A stretch of DNA of 38,169 nucleotides from assembly GCF_003347665.1 (NCBI RefSeq), contig NZ_QDGA01000046.1, forward strand, positions 1 through 38,169. The letters are read 5' to 3'. This document shows, in pieces, positions 14,802 through 23,241 of the stretch (positions within the stretch are counted from its first letter, which is position 1; each line of letters opens with the position of its first letter). The notes beneath the pieces are model-generated. The model was not told where the DNA came from. It made no database searches and worked only from the letters and a program-made list of their open reading frames with translations. The DNA comes from Microvirga calopogonii. GTDB taxonomy: Bacteria > Pseudomonadota > Alphaproteobacteria > Rhizobiales > Beijerinckiaceae. A program made the position numbers and the translations under genes.

Positions 14802-16693
14802 ATGAACACGCTCACCACCACTTCCGTTGAAGCCACCCTCGGCCGCAAGCTCATCACCCGGGCAGATCAGTTCTTCAGCCATTCTGTGGACTGCAGCATT
14901 GACGAGATGATCCAGAACTCCCGCCGCGCCAAGGCAAAGAACGTCCGGTTCATCCTTGAAGACGGCGATCTCGTCATCGCGGATGATGGTCACGGGTTAA
15001 CGGCCGACAACGCCCACATCCTGCTGATGGCGGACGGCAGCAACAACGACGATGCGACCGAGTCTACGGAACGCGCGGCAGGTCTCGGATTCTTTCCTTA
15101 GCGAAATACGACGTTGTCGTGCGCTCCCATGACTGGGAAATGCACGTCCCGAAGGAGGCCTTTACCGGCGGCACGACCGCTGCACTGACCCGTGGTCTTC
15201 CCCATGAGGACGGGCTCTCCATCCGGATCCGAGCATTCATCCCGCTCAAGGCCCTGGAGGAACATGAGGGCAAACGCCTCGGCGAGATCATCGAGCGCTG
15301 CATCCGCTATTCCGGACTGACTGCCACCCTCGAAGGCTTTCCTCAGGAGGTGCCGACGGTGGTTCTGCCCAGGATCTTCCTTGATCACGCTCTGGAGGAA
15401 CACAAGGGCCAGGTCACTGCCGTAATGTCAGAAACGGTCCATGGCGTGACCATCAAGCTTGCCCGCGTTCGCGGCGAGTTCTGGCGGATGGATAAGACCA
15501 AGATCAACTTCTTCGGTAAGGTCATCAGCCTGAGCGACACCCAGGCTCGCCATCAGATCCCGGCCGCGGAAAAGACAGTCGAGTTGAACACCGAAAAGAA
15601 GGCGTTCGTTGAGACCAGCTTCTGCACAATCGTCCTGATCGATGTGCACGACACGAGCCGCCTGAAGCTCAAACTGCCCGAACGCGATGTCCTGATCCAG
15701 GATGAGGGTCTCGACCTGATCTGGAAGGCAGTCGAGTTGCTCTATTGCCGGATGATCTCGAACCCGGCCATCGTCAACGGTCTGCCGGCCGACCACCCCT
15801 TGCGCGGGACCTCGCCCTATCCCCTTCCGCGCCCCTCCTGCGTCGTCTCCAATCTCGCAGGCACCAGCTGGATGCCTGTCGACGGCGGCTTGATAGCGGC
15901 CGATGGCGACCGCTTGGAGCGCCATGAGATCGTCAGCGTGACCCTCGATTCCTACCACGTCCAGGAAAGCGGTTACCTGCAGTCCATGTTCGAGAACATC
16001 GTCGGGAGCGACGGCTGTGCGCCCGTGACCCGGGTCATGTTCGAGGACCGGGAAATCGACCAGGCGCTTGGAAAGGGGCTTGTTCCCCACGTGGTCGGCA
16101 ATACCCTTGTGATCAAAGCCGAGGGTGACGAAATCCATGTGCCACTCGATGATGGAGAATCCGGCTACGCCCTCGAGTATACCGAGGTCGGCGGCGCGAT
16201 TGGCGATGCCAACGTCAAGATCGACGATCTTTACAATACCGTGGTCGAAGACCTTGCCTTGATGTTTACGATTGAAGACCCGCACGGAGATAGCAGGACT
16301 CTCTCGGCTCCCATCGCGGCGATCTACTTCAATCCGGACTGGGATACCTACGACCCCTTTGTGATCATCGCCAAAGGTCGTGAGGATGAAGTCCAGACCC
16401 GCATGCTCCGCGGCGTGCCCTGGTACAATGATGAGGGTGGGGACTACTCCCTCCAGGAGGAGAACCACAGCGCATCGTTCGCTACGCTGATCGCGAAGAT
16501 CACTGGAACGTCGCGCTCCCATTTCCAGCGGGAGGTTCAGTCGGCTGTCCAGGACAAGGCGTATTCGCTTATGAGCGACGTCGAAGGAGACGAGGAAACC
16601 ATCGTGTTGAAGGTGATGGTGAGCCTGAAGAAAGGCGGCTCTCCGGTTGTGACCGTTGAGCGAGACGCGCCGGTCCAGGCGGAAGCGGCTTAG
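14802..16693 (+). pseudogene. GHKL (Hsp90/MutL-type) ATPase, split by a one-base frameshift
   Basis: The gene reads as two frames. 14802-15101 gives 99 residues with the N-box DEMIQNSRRAKA (34-45, with the general-base Glu and Mg-binding Asn), DDGHGL (61-66) and AAGLGFF (92-98). It then hits TAG at 15099. The next frame continues at once with SLAKYDVVVRSHDW and runs open to 16693. One extra T in the TTT run at 15093-15095 would join them and complete the GLGFFSLA ATP-lid motif in a protein of about 630 aa. The C-terminal 500 residues have a GHKL-transducer look (KLKLPERDVLIQDE) but no recognised effector. The stretch has no other lesion, so either the mutation is recent or it is a sequencing error. 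No good slippery heptamer supports programmed frameshifting. Confidence 0.8.
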
Positions 16694-16697
16694 AACT

Positions 16698-16728
16698 GAG
16701 AAGGGCGGTCTTAGCGACCGCCCTTCTC
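16698..16728. terminator. 13-bp perfect hairpin between convergent genes
   Basis: GAGAAGGGCGGTC, loop TTAGC, GACCGCCCTTCTC. It sits between the ATPase gene (stop at 16693) and the convergent LysE gene. The T-run is poor on both strands, but the position and stem length support termination. Confidence 0.6.
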
Positions 16729-16755
16729 CATGCATAACCCTGCCGGAGTTTGATG

Positions 16756-17412
16756 CTACCGATTATTGTCGGACGTGACGAGTTTCACGGCCAATCCGCC
16801 CATGATTGTTGCTGTCAGCCAACGCACCACCTGACGGATCCATCCGACGCCGGCCAGGCGAGTGGCTGCACGAGCAGTTACAAGCGCAACGAGAAGGTTC
16901 ACGGTCGTTCCGCCCACGTTGCACCACAGACCCAAAAGGAAGGTCTGGATCGCAGCCACTCCATGCACCGGATCAATGAATTGCGGCAGGAAGGCGAGGA
17001 AAAACAAGCCTACCTTTGGGTTCAGGAGGTTCACCATTGCTCCTGATCGGAACACAGCCAGAGTGGAGCGGGGCACATCCACGTCGTGCGAATGAGCTGG
17101 CCCGCTGCGGATCAGGGTAAAAGCGATATAGATTAGGTACCCTGCACCCACCCATTTCAGGATGGTGAAGGCTGTCTGGGATGACGCGATGATCGCCGAC
17201 AGGCCCAGAACCGCCGCCAGCAGATGGATCATTGAGCCTGCGCCGGCGCCAAGCGCTGCGGCTATCCCTCCTCTTGCTCCGCCTCGGGCAGCTGACGTGG
17301 CGACAAAGGTCATATCGGCGCCTGGAGTGACATTGAGGGCGAAACTGGCAACCGCAAACGTCAGCAGGCGCGGCCAGTCTGGCAGGAGGTCTGAGCCAAC
17401 AATGTCAAACAT
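16756..17412 (-). CDS. LysE/RhtB-family amino-acid exporter
   Basis: A 218-aa inner-membrane protein with about six hydrophobic segments (near 16-36, 46-68, 73-98, 120-145, 150-172 and 195-213). The family signatures NVTPGADMTFVA (27-38) and the GAGAGSMIHLLAA region are present, and MVNLLNPKVGLFFLAFLPQF lies in the middle. RhtB/LysE proteins export amino acids such as homoserine, threonine, lysine or leucine using the proton gradient. The substrate is unknown. The start at 17412 has AAGGA upstream. It stands alone with no LysR-type regulator next to it. Confidence 0.9.
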   Translation of the reverse strand: MFDIVGSDLLPDWPRLLTFAVASFALNVTPGADMTFVATSAARGGARGGIAAALGAGAGSMIHLLAAVLGLSAIIASSQTAFTILKWVGAGYLIYIAFTLIRSGPAHSHDVDVPRSTLAVFRSGAMVNLLNPKVGLFFLAFLPQFIDPVHGVAAIQTFLLGLWCNVGGTTVNLLVALVTARAATRLAGVGWIRQVVRWLTATIMGGLAVKLVTSDNNR

Positions 17413-17611
17413 GATTTCCTTCTCCGCTAAGGATCAAGCGCCGGCCTAGACGTTGATGACATTGCCCCTCCCGACGAAGAGATAACGCCTGCCGGAAGAA
17501 GCCGTTGCGGCTAAGCTGGGCATACGGAAGCAGCAGAATTCTCGCGTTAACTCGGACATTGGGTGAATCCGACAGTTGGTCAAATCCCCGAAAGGGTGAA
17601 GGGAGATCCCG

Positions 17612-17983
17612 ATGCAGCTCACGCGCAAGTCCCGCAGCCTCATCCGCCGTCTGGTCCGCGAACTGAACCGCAATAAGGTTGATTTTCTCGCCCGACGGGC
17701 AGACCTGAAAGCAAAGATCTCTGACCTTCAGGAAGGCGGCAAAGTTGCCATCGCGTACGGCGGCATCGATTGCGACGGCGGCCGCTGGGACAATCGTGTC
17801 TCCACGGTTCCCGCCAGCCCGGTTGCGGTGGAGCGTTGGTACGACCGGTACGAGGCCCGGGCCGAAGGTCCTCAATGGCAGACCCTGGAGAAGCCGTCGG
17901 TCGCCTCAGACCTCGTTGAGGATGATCGCGACCTTGCGCTGGAAGCCTTCGAGGACGGGCACTCTCATGTCCTCTTTGCCTGA
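17612..17983 (+). CDS. Hypothetical protein
   Basis: A 123-aa protein with GGGAGAT before the ATG. The N-terminal 45 residues are a basic helical region (RKSRSLIRRLVRELNRNKVD), while the C-terminus is acidic (SDLVEDDRDLALEAFEDGH). No known domain. A long antisense frame covers the same DNA, but this strand has the ribosome-binding site. Confidence 0.65.
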   Translation: MQLTRKSRSLIRRLVRELNRNKVDFLARRADLKAKISDLQEGGKVAIAYGGIDCDGGRWDNRVSTVPASPVAVERWYDRYEARAEGPQWQTLEKPSVASDLVEDDRDLALEAFEDGHSHVLFA

Positions 17984-18049
17984 CGCCAGGCACTAGCGCC
18001 CAACCGTCACCCTTCCTTTCCAGTCTTTCCGATGAATGGTGGTCCCGCC

Positions 18050-18665
18050 ATGACGATGCGCCGTGCCCATAACGACAACAGCCGGTTTCACCTCGGCTTC
18101 CTCACCGTCAATCGCCAGGATGGAACCACTGGAGGCGATGTCCGGATCGACAAGCTGGACATCGACCTGACCGATGCGGTCTTCCAGGCCACGAATGGCG
18201 GCATGTACCGTAAGCTCCGGGCGATCGGTCAGGACGGCACGACCTATTACGGAAGCGCGTTTGCCGGACGAGAGCGATTTTACGAAGTCGATGACCCTGG
18301 TTGTCTACTTCGGATCAGACAAGCTGGCAGTCCCGGTGCCGGTTGCAGACCTTGCAGTCGGCGACATCTCCTCGCTAGAACTCTCCTGCACCCTCCAGGC
18401 CGCGCACCAGAAGGCCCGTCCGATGGCGCCCGAGCCCGCCGCAAAGCAGGCCGATCTTCAAGAGGATAGCCTCTGGTCCGTCACCGAGACTTTCATCCGG
18501 GCGCAGCCCATCAAAGCCAAGGATCAGCTCACCAAGCTTCGCCGCGCCGTGACCCTGATCTACCACCCGGATCAGTACGCCGAGAACGAGCGCGACATCC
18601 GGACCCGGATCATCGCCCGGGCCAACGACCTGATCGACAAGATCGGCCAGCAGATCGCCGCCTGA
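18050..18665 (+). pseudogene. J-domain-like hypothetical protein, split by a one-base insertion
   Basis: The first 80 or so codons from ATG 18050 (MTMRRAHNDN to RERFYEVDD) look natural, but the frame then turns into implausible Arg/Pro-rich sequence ending at 18469. From ATG 18291 the +1 frame gives a natural sequence to 18665 (LVVYFGSDKLAVPVPVADL). Deleting one C from the CCC at 18295-18297 fuses them as ...YEVDDLVVYFGSD..., a protein of about 205 aa. The C-terminal 60 residues (KLRRAVTLIYHPDQYAENER, then IIARANDLIDKI) carry an HPD motif between two helices as in J-domains, which activate Hsp70. The N-terminal half is unknown. The lesion may be real or a sequencing error. Confidence 0.6.
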
Positions 18666-18696
18666 CACACCCGCCCGTTCACTAGGAACCCAGCCG

Positions 18697-19239
18697 ATGG
18701 ATAACCCCGCTACGCCGACCACTCTTAAGACGGTCGCCGAACTGCTCAATGAGATCCAAAGCTACTTCGCCATTCTGGCGAATACCGAGAGGGTCTCGCT
18801 CTCAGATACCGAGGAGCCGGACGTCCTGTGCCTGCGGGATGCTACTGAGATCGGCGGGACAGGTCTGGACCTCGTTGAGGAGCTTCGAAGCCGGTTGGAG
18901 AAAGCGGCCGATGAGGCGGTTAAGCCCGCGGTGACCGCCGAGGCCGACCCTCTGACCGGTCTCAAGGAATTGCCCCTCGACCGTGTCGTGACCGTCCATC
19001 TGAACTCGCGTCACTCTCTGACAGGAGCCATCGCGGAGGGTCCCGAGGACCAGATGGTCCTCTTCGAGCCTCGAACTGGCACCTCCTGCCAGTACCATAT
19101 GGTCCCGTTCGCCAGCATCAGCGCCTGGTCGGAAATGCGGGGCGAGAATGCCGAACCGCTCTTCCTCTACGGCCGGGAGTATCTGACCCGGCAGAAGATC
19201 ATCGAAAAGGAGAGATCGCGGGGCGGGGTATGCGGCTGA
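18697..19239 (+). CDS. Hypothetical protein
   Basis: A 180-aa protein starting 31 nt after the J-domain-like gene. The N-terminal half is helical (TVAELLNEIQSYFAILANTE; LDLVEELRSRLEKAADEAV). The C-terminal half is beta-rich (LDRVVTVHLNSRHSLTGAI, then DQMVLFEP). Soluble, and no recognised domain. Probably cotranscribed with its neighbours. Confidence 0.7.
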   Translation: MDNPATPTTLKTVAELLNEIQSYFAILANTERVSLSDTEEPDVLCLRDATEIGGTGLDLVEELRSRLEKAADEAVKPAVTAEADPLTGLKELPLDRVVTVHLNSRHSLTGAIAEGPEDQMVLFEPRTGTSCQYHMVPFASISAWSEMRGENAEPLFLYGREYLTRQKIIEKERSRGGVCG

Positions 19240-19334
19240 CCGGGGACCCTCTTGCGGGTTTCAGGGGTTGCCTCGCCCTTGTCCCGTGATTACGAGAGCC
19301 CAATCTCCTCAAATCCTTTCATTCCCTGAATTCC

Positions 19335-20033
19335 ATGACCATTCGCCGCCGATTTCTCCTCGCCTCGTCCCTTGCCCGCCTTATTCAGCGAGAGCGGGGC
19401 GGCCTCCGCCAGGTCGAAGGCTTCTTCCCGGCACAACGGGACCGGACCTCCTGGGTCCGGCTCGAAGAGGACAGAGCGTTCCTGATCCTGAGGGCGGCTG
19501 GCCCTCACGGGGATACGGAGGAGCAGACCGAAGTTCCGGTGGCTCATGCCCATGCGCTCCTCGATGTCTGTGCCGGCGAGGTCGATTACGCCCGCACCAG
19601 GCTCCAGATCGGGGATCGCGCCGCCCTGGTGGATCAGATCTTCCGGCCGCGGTCGTTTCAGGTGGTCACGGTCGAGTTCGATTCGGACAGTGAGGCGAGG
19701 GCATTCCGTCCGCTGCCCTGGTTCGGTCCCGAGGTCACTGGCGATGACCGCTACACGAACCAGTCCTTGGCTCTGACCGGGCTCAACGAGGCTCCGGAGA
19801 TTCCGCTGTCAGACGAGGCCCTCAACGGCCTGATCGACACCCTCGAGAACCGGTTCCCGGTTCAGGCACGGATCCCGGTGGTCCGCCCTACAGCCAAGCA
19901 GGTGCCGGTGACCAAGGCGTCTGCAGGGTCTACGACTCGGAACGGGCAGGGCGCCAAGGTTGATCTCGGCGAGCTCGAGGCGGCCATGATGGACGAAATG
20001 GAGCGGGCGCTCCAGAATAGCCGCTCCTCCTAA
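19335..20033 (+). CDS. Divergent CYTH-like (triphosphate tunnel metalloenzyme) protein
   Basis: A 232-aa protein whose strand order matches CYTH proteins: FLLAS at the N-terminus, WVRLEEDRAFLILRA (40-54), QTEVPVAHAHALL (64-76), YARTRLQIGDRAALVDQIF (85-103), TVEFDSDSEARAF (112-124) and PWFGPEVTGDDRYTNQSLA (128-146). The last is very close to the CYTH C-terminal consensus. CYTH enzymes hydrolyse or cyclise triphosphates (adenylate cyclase CyaB, thiamine triphosphatase). The N-terminal ExExK metal motif is replaced by TIRRRFL, so metal-dependent catalysis is doubtful. A C-terminal tail of about 70 residues is extra. The gene is followed by a WGR-domain gene. Confidence 0.7.
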   Translation: MTIRRRFLLASSLARLIQRERGGLRQVEGFFPAQRDRTSWVRLEEDRAFLILRAAGPHGDTEEQTEVPVAHAHALLDVCAGEVDYARTRLQIGDRAALVDQIFRPRSFQVVTVEFDSDSEARAFRPLPWFGPEVTGDDRYTNQSLALTGLNEAPEIPLSDEALNGLIDTLENRFPVQARIPVVRPTAKQVPVTKASAGSTTRNGQGAKVDLGELEAAMMDEMERALQNSRSS

Positions 20034-20080
20034 GGACCTCGTCCCGGATACCTGACGCCCGGTCACCCATCAAGCATCAC

Positions 20081-20302
20081 TTGGTGCTTTATCGGCGCGA
20101 CCCGGAGCAGGGCAGGGCACGTTTCTTCAGCCTGATGATCGAACGCGATCTGTTCGGGACGATCCGGCTGGTGCGCAACTGGGGCTTCGTTGGCTCCAAG
20201 GGCCAGGAGAAGGTCGAAATCTTTCCCGAGGAAGCCCAGGCTGCCCGCGCCCTGGAGGCGTGGGCTGATGCCCAGAGACGCAAGGGATACTCGGACCTCT
20301 GA
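20081..20302 (+). CDS. Standalone WGR-domain protein
   Basis: About 73 aa, nearly all a WGR domain: RFFSLMIERDLFGTIRLVRN (14-33), WGFVGSKGQEKVEIF (34-48) and AARALEAWADAQRRKGY (54-70). WGR domains are nucleic-acid-binding modules found in PARPs and in bacterial proteins linked to molybdate or plasmid regions. Standalone forms are common on Hyphomicrobiales plasmids. No ATG fits; TTG 20081 or GTG 20084 is the likely start, and no clear ribosome-binding site is visible. It starts 48 nt after the CYTH-like gene. Confidence 0.75.
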   Translation: MVLYRRDPEQGRARFFSLMIERDLFGTIRLVRNWGFVGSKGQEKVEIFPEEAQAARALEAWADAQRRKGYSDL

Positions 20303-20339
20303 CGAAGCTGCAGGGACCGGCGCCTCTGCAATTTTGGCT

Positions 20340-20462
20340 TTAGGCTTGGTGAGCAACACGCCAGGCAAATTCGATCAAGGGCAGAATCTTTCCTGTTCCG
20401 ATCAGGACTGAGATCAGGAGCGAGCGACGCAGCTTGCGGATCAGGGAACGGGTCAGGGTCAT
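20340..20462 (-). CDS. Small 40-aa protein with a hydrophobic middle
   Basis: The frame reads MTLTRSLIRKLRRSLLISVL and continues for 20 more residues to VAHQA, with CGGAGA about 6 nt before ATG 20462. It has a basic amphipathic N-terminus and a hydrophobic stretch (about 15-33) that could insert in the membrane. It lies in an otherwise empty 460-bp gap. No known family. Confidence 0.4.
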   Translation of the reverse strand: MTLTRSLIRKLRRSLLISVLIGTGKILPLIEFAWRVAHQA

Positions 20463-20763
20463 CGAAGTCTCCGTGTTGGTGTGCGGAGATTCTCTTAAAC
20501 CGCAATCGGTGTCCTAAAGGTTGCCAGGTAGGGAATTGTTAACCATGTCCTCGCTCTCCTCGATCTTCACAGTTTTTAGCCAACTATGAACATCGGGATT
20601 CGTCTGAGCGACGAGTCAGAGCTCAGCAGGGGAGGGCCATCCTGACCTTTGAAGCTGAGCAGAAAGCTTGCCTAGGTTTCAGGGATATAAGCCTTCTGCG
20701 TCTCTTGTCAGCCGCGGCTTGGGACTGCAGGCTCACCGATGCTTCACTGAGGAGCATCCCGCT

Positions 20764-20964
20764 ATGCTGGATCGCAGGCTGCTGAGACAGGCACTTGATG
20801 AATTGGTCAGGCTCAAGTCTTGCATGCATGACCCGTCACGTGTCCTGGGACGGCTCTACGCTTCAGCCCTCGAGGAGTGGGCCGACCGTTTGGACGTCGA
20901 TCCACCCAAGCTCAGCAAGCTGGTTATCATCAAAGAGGCAATCTCCACCCACCGCCACCATTGA
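20764..20964 (+). CDS. Small hypothetical protein
   Basis: A 66-aa protein from ATG 20764 with GAGGAG 9 nt upstream; the frame is open to 20668, but that region lacks a start signal. Helical and soluble (RLLRQALDELVRLKSCMHDP; ALEEWADRLDVDPPKLSKLV). Not recognised. Confidence 0.6.
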   Translation: MLDRRLLRQALDELVRLKSCMHDPSRVLGRLYASALEEWADRLDVDPPKLSKLVIIKEAISTHRHH

Positions 20965-21073
20965 GACCTGAAGCTTTTGCCTGCCCATCGGAATTCCCGC
21001 AGATGCTTCTGCCTGTTCCGGCGCTGACGTTGCCGAGACGGCGATGGGTGGATATCCCTACTCTAGGTAGGGA

Positions 21074-21613
21074 ATGAACCTGATGATCCGAGTAGCCACA
21101 ACCACCGATGCAAGCAATCTTGCGGCTCTATCCATCCAAGTTTGGCTCCATACGTATGCCAAGAGTGGTCTGCGCAGCGCTCTCTCCGACTACGTACTGG
21201 CCGAGTATACCTCGGAGAAGATCGCGGAGCGCCTGGGAGACGAGAGCCAGGTCTTCATAGTCTACGAGGAGAAGGCTCACCTCGTCGGATATGTAAGGCT
21301 GCTCTTGGACTCGCCCTGCCCGACGGATCCGAGCTCCCGTGCCGAAATTGCCACGCTTTATGTCCAAGAGCACTTCATTGGGCGAGGGATCGGGAGCAAG
21401 TTGCTAGAATATAGCTTCGATTTTTGCAGCAAGCGGGGGATCAACGGCGTTTGGCTCTCAGTCAATCACCAGAATGCCCGCGCTATAAGCTTCTATGACA
21501 AGCGTCAATTTCGGAGAAATGGCTCGATTTTCTTCCACTTGGAAAACGAGCAATACGAGAACTTCATTCTATACAGGCCAATAGCGTTAGCTACAGCCAG
21601 CGTCCCATCCTAA
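21074..21613 (+). CDS. GNAT-family N-acetyltransferase
   Basis: A 179-aa protein with the acetyl-CoA-binding motif A (EIATLYVQEHFIGRGIGSKL, residues 91-110, the R-x-x-G-x-G/A equivalent being GRGIG) and motif B (VWLSVNHQNARAISFYDKRQF). It transfers an acetyl group from acetyl-CoA to an amine on an unknown small molecule or protein. AGGTAGGGA precedes ATG 21074; a second ATG at 21083 is possible. It appears monocistronic. Confidence 0.9.
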   Translation: MNLMIRVATTTDASNLAALSIQVWLHTYAKSGLRSALSDYVLAEYTSEKIAERLGDESQVFIVYEEKAHLVGYVRLLLDSPCPTDPSSRAEIATLYVQEHFIGRGIGSKLLEYSFDFCSKRGINGVWLSVNHQNARAISFYDKRQFRRNGSIFFHLENEQYENFILYRPIALATASVPS

Positions 21614-21736
21614 TAGGAGGAAAATCGGTGGGATCCATCAATCGGTCATCATCTTGGTGCCCATTTGCTCCCCATGAGTGACCGAAGCCGAGTCGCATTG
21701 TTACGCTGATCCCGTGCACGGAGAGGAAGGCCTGTC

Positions 21737-21976
21737 ATGTCGAGACTAGCCATCGCGTCTATGTTGGCGCTGGCCGCGACCACCGCCATTGCTCAAGAGG
21801 CACCGCCCACACAATCGCAGGCTCCGTCTGCTACAAGCATGAATGGAACGCAGCCGTTCCTATTTGATGGGCGGATAAAGGGTGATGGTGTCCGACAGGG
21901 CGAGCAGGTGGAGAATCGCCACTCCAACGCTGGTGCTATCCTTCAGCCGAAGGCGAGCCAGCCTGAGCGGAAATGA
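21737..21976 (+). CDS. Small secreted hypothetical protein
   Basis: A 79-aa protein with a clear signal peptide (MSRLAIASMLALAATTAIAQ, likely cut after AIA). The mature part is Gln/Pro/Ser-rich and probably unstructured, without cysteines. GAGAGGAAGG lies upstream of the ATG. Likely periplasmic. Function unknown. Confidence 0.7.
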   Translation: MSRLAIASMLALAATTAIAQEAPPTQSQAPSATSMNGTQPFLFDGRIKGDGVRQGEQVENRHSNAGAILQPKASQPERK

Positions 21977-22098
21977 TGAGTCAAGGCACCCGTTTATGAC
22001 GACCCATGCCCTAGCGAACTGAGCTGGCGCATCTCTCAGGGGTTTACAGAGTTGCTCGACCTCTGTTGAAACTTCATTTCACACGGGGCTTCTGCGAG

Positions 22099-22299
22099 TT
22101 ACGGCGCTCGAGGGTTAGTCCGGTCCTTCGAGGTGTCGAGTTCAGGGTGGCGACGAACCAGTTGCTCCCGATCATTGGCCAGATTGTCCCAAGTCCGGGC
22201 CATTTCCAGAAGCTGATTGCGCTGCTCGCCCTCGGGCAACTGCTTGGCAAGCACCCGGCATTCTTCAGCGTGTTTCCGATAATCTGCTGCGGTTTTCAT
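22099..22299 (-). CDS. Conserved small alphaproteobacterial protein
   Basis: A 66-aa helical protein (MKTAADYRKHAEECRVLAKQ, then LLEMARTWDNLANDRE). This pattern, with an ECR motif followed by a second helix ending in a W-x-x-L-A segment, is common in small proteins of Bradyrhizobium, Methylobacterium and relatives annotated as hypothetical. Function unknown; the conserved cysteine is Cys14. Confidence 0.75.
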   Translation of the reverse strand: MKTAADYRKHAEECRVLAKQLPEGEQRNQLLEMARTWDNLANDREQLVRRHPELDTSKDRTNPRAP

Positions 22300-22560
22300 G
22301 TCTCAACCCATCTTATTGTTCTGAAGCGGAGCCTTTTATGGGGTGCAAAGGGAGAACGGCAACAGCCTCGCGGCTTGGTTGGAGCTCAGCGTTCCATACT
22401 GCGCGTTATGCGAGACTCGCAGCCGCTTTGCGCGTGCCTATCCCATAGAGACCTTTCCTCGGATCACGCCACGCAGTCTCGGCCGCTCCCAGAAGCTTGA
22501 GAACTCTGGTACATTAGGGCTGGTTGGCTTGGGCTTGGGGGCTCCACGAGGGAGAACGCC

Positions 22561-22944
22561 ATGGCAAACGACCAAGCGGGTCTCGACCCATCAACCTGGG
22601 ATCCGGCACTGGACGCGGTGATTGCCGCCCCGGACCACCACAAGGTCTTATTCGAGAACGACCGGCTCCGGGTTCTTGAGGTGATCCTCGAACCGAACGA
22701 CGAGGAACCCGTCCATCACCATCGCTGGCCCTCCGTGTTCGTGTTCGACGCGATAAAGCCGCCGATCTACGATTATGCGCCGGACGGCACGCAACTGCCG
22801 CCCAACCGGGATGTGATCCAGGCCGTTCAATCCTGGGACGGTCAGGGATGTCTTGTCGTTCACATGGCCCCACAGCCGGCGGGGCGTGTGCTCAACGGCT
22901 CCGACCAGACCCTTCACGGTATCCGCATCGAGATGAAGGTCTGA
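22561..22944 (+). CDS. Cupin-domain protein
   Basis: A 127-aa protein preceded by GAGGGAGAA. The region VLFENDRLRVLEVILEPNDE, then EPVHHHRWPSVFVFDA (about 29-65), contains the HHH metal-ligand cluster of cupin motif 1. Motif 2 is weaker around HMAPQPAGRVLNGSDQTLHG, with H120 as a possible ligand. Small single-cupin proteins bind metals or sugars, and the role here is unknown. It precedes the nucleotidyltransferase operon by 165 bp and may not belong to it. Confidence 0.75.
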   Translation: MANDQAGLDPSTWDPALDAVIAAPDHHKVLFENDRLRVLEVILEPNDEEPVHHHRWPSVFVFDAIKPPIYDYAPDGTQLPPNRDVIQAVQSWDGQGCLVVHMAPQPAGRVLNGSDQTLHGIRIEMKV

Positions 22945-23235
22945 AGCCCTACTCCCTCGGCTAACCTGGCCGCAACAGACTAGAGATGGGGACCGAACGG
23001 TCGCCATGAGGGGCCTTTTCTTTGTCTGGCGGGGACAATCAACATGTGGCTCTTGCGTGCACCTCCGCCTCAGGTAGCTTGAGATGCCTCATTCCCGCCA
23101 CAGTCCCTCATGATTTCGCCAGATCAGTATCTCCGTAACATCCTTATCCGCGAGACGATCCCGGTCGGCCTCTACACCCCCCTCAACGTCTGCAAAACGA
23201 TCCTCGTGCCTATCCTGCAGAATTGGGCTGGAGAA

Positions 23236-23241
23236 TACTTA
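23236..23241 (+). repeat. Left target-site duplication of the IS5-like element
   Basis: TACTTA, repeated exactly at 24726-24731. Both copies fall within the Tyr-Leu codons of the interrupted nucleotidyltransferase. Confidence 0.8.

Noticed and set aside
15086..15101. Programmed -1 frameshift in the ATPase gene
   Set aside because: The local sequence TTC-TTT-CCT-TAG is not an X-XXY-YYZ slippery heptamer and re-pairing would be poor, so mutation or sequencing error is more likely.
15428..16735. Long minus-strand ORF of 435 codons
   Set aside because: It lies antisense to the GHKL ATPase, whose strand has clear motifs. Long antisense frames are common in GC-rich DNA, and this one has no domain or ribosome-binding site.
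17405..17875. Minus-strand ORF of 156 codons upstream of the LysE gene
   Set aside because: Antisense to the gene at 17612, which has a ribosome-binding site; the frame has no recognisable content.
22987..23033. Terminator after the cupin gene
   Set aside because: GGGGACCG/CGGTCGCC has a mismatch and the T-rich stretch lies about 20 nt further on, so the structure is not a convincing terminator.
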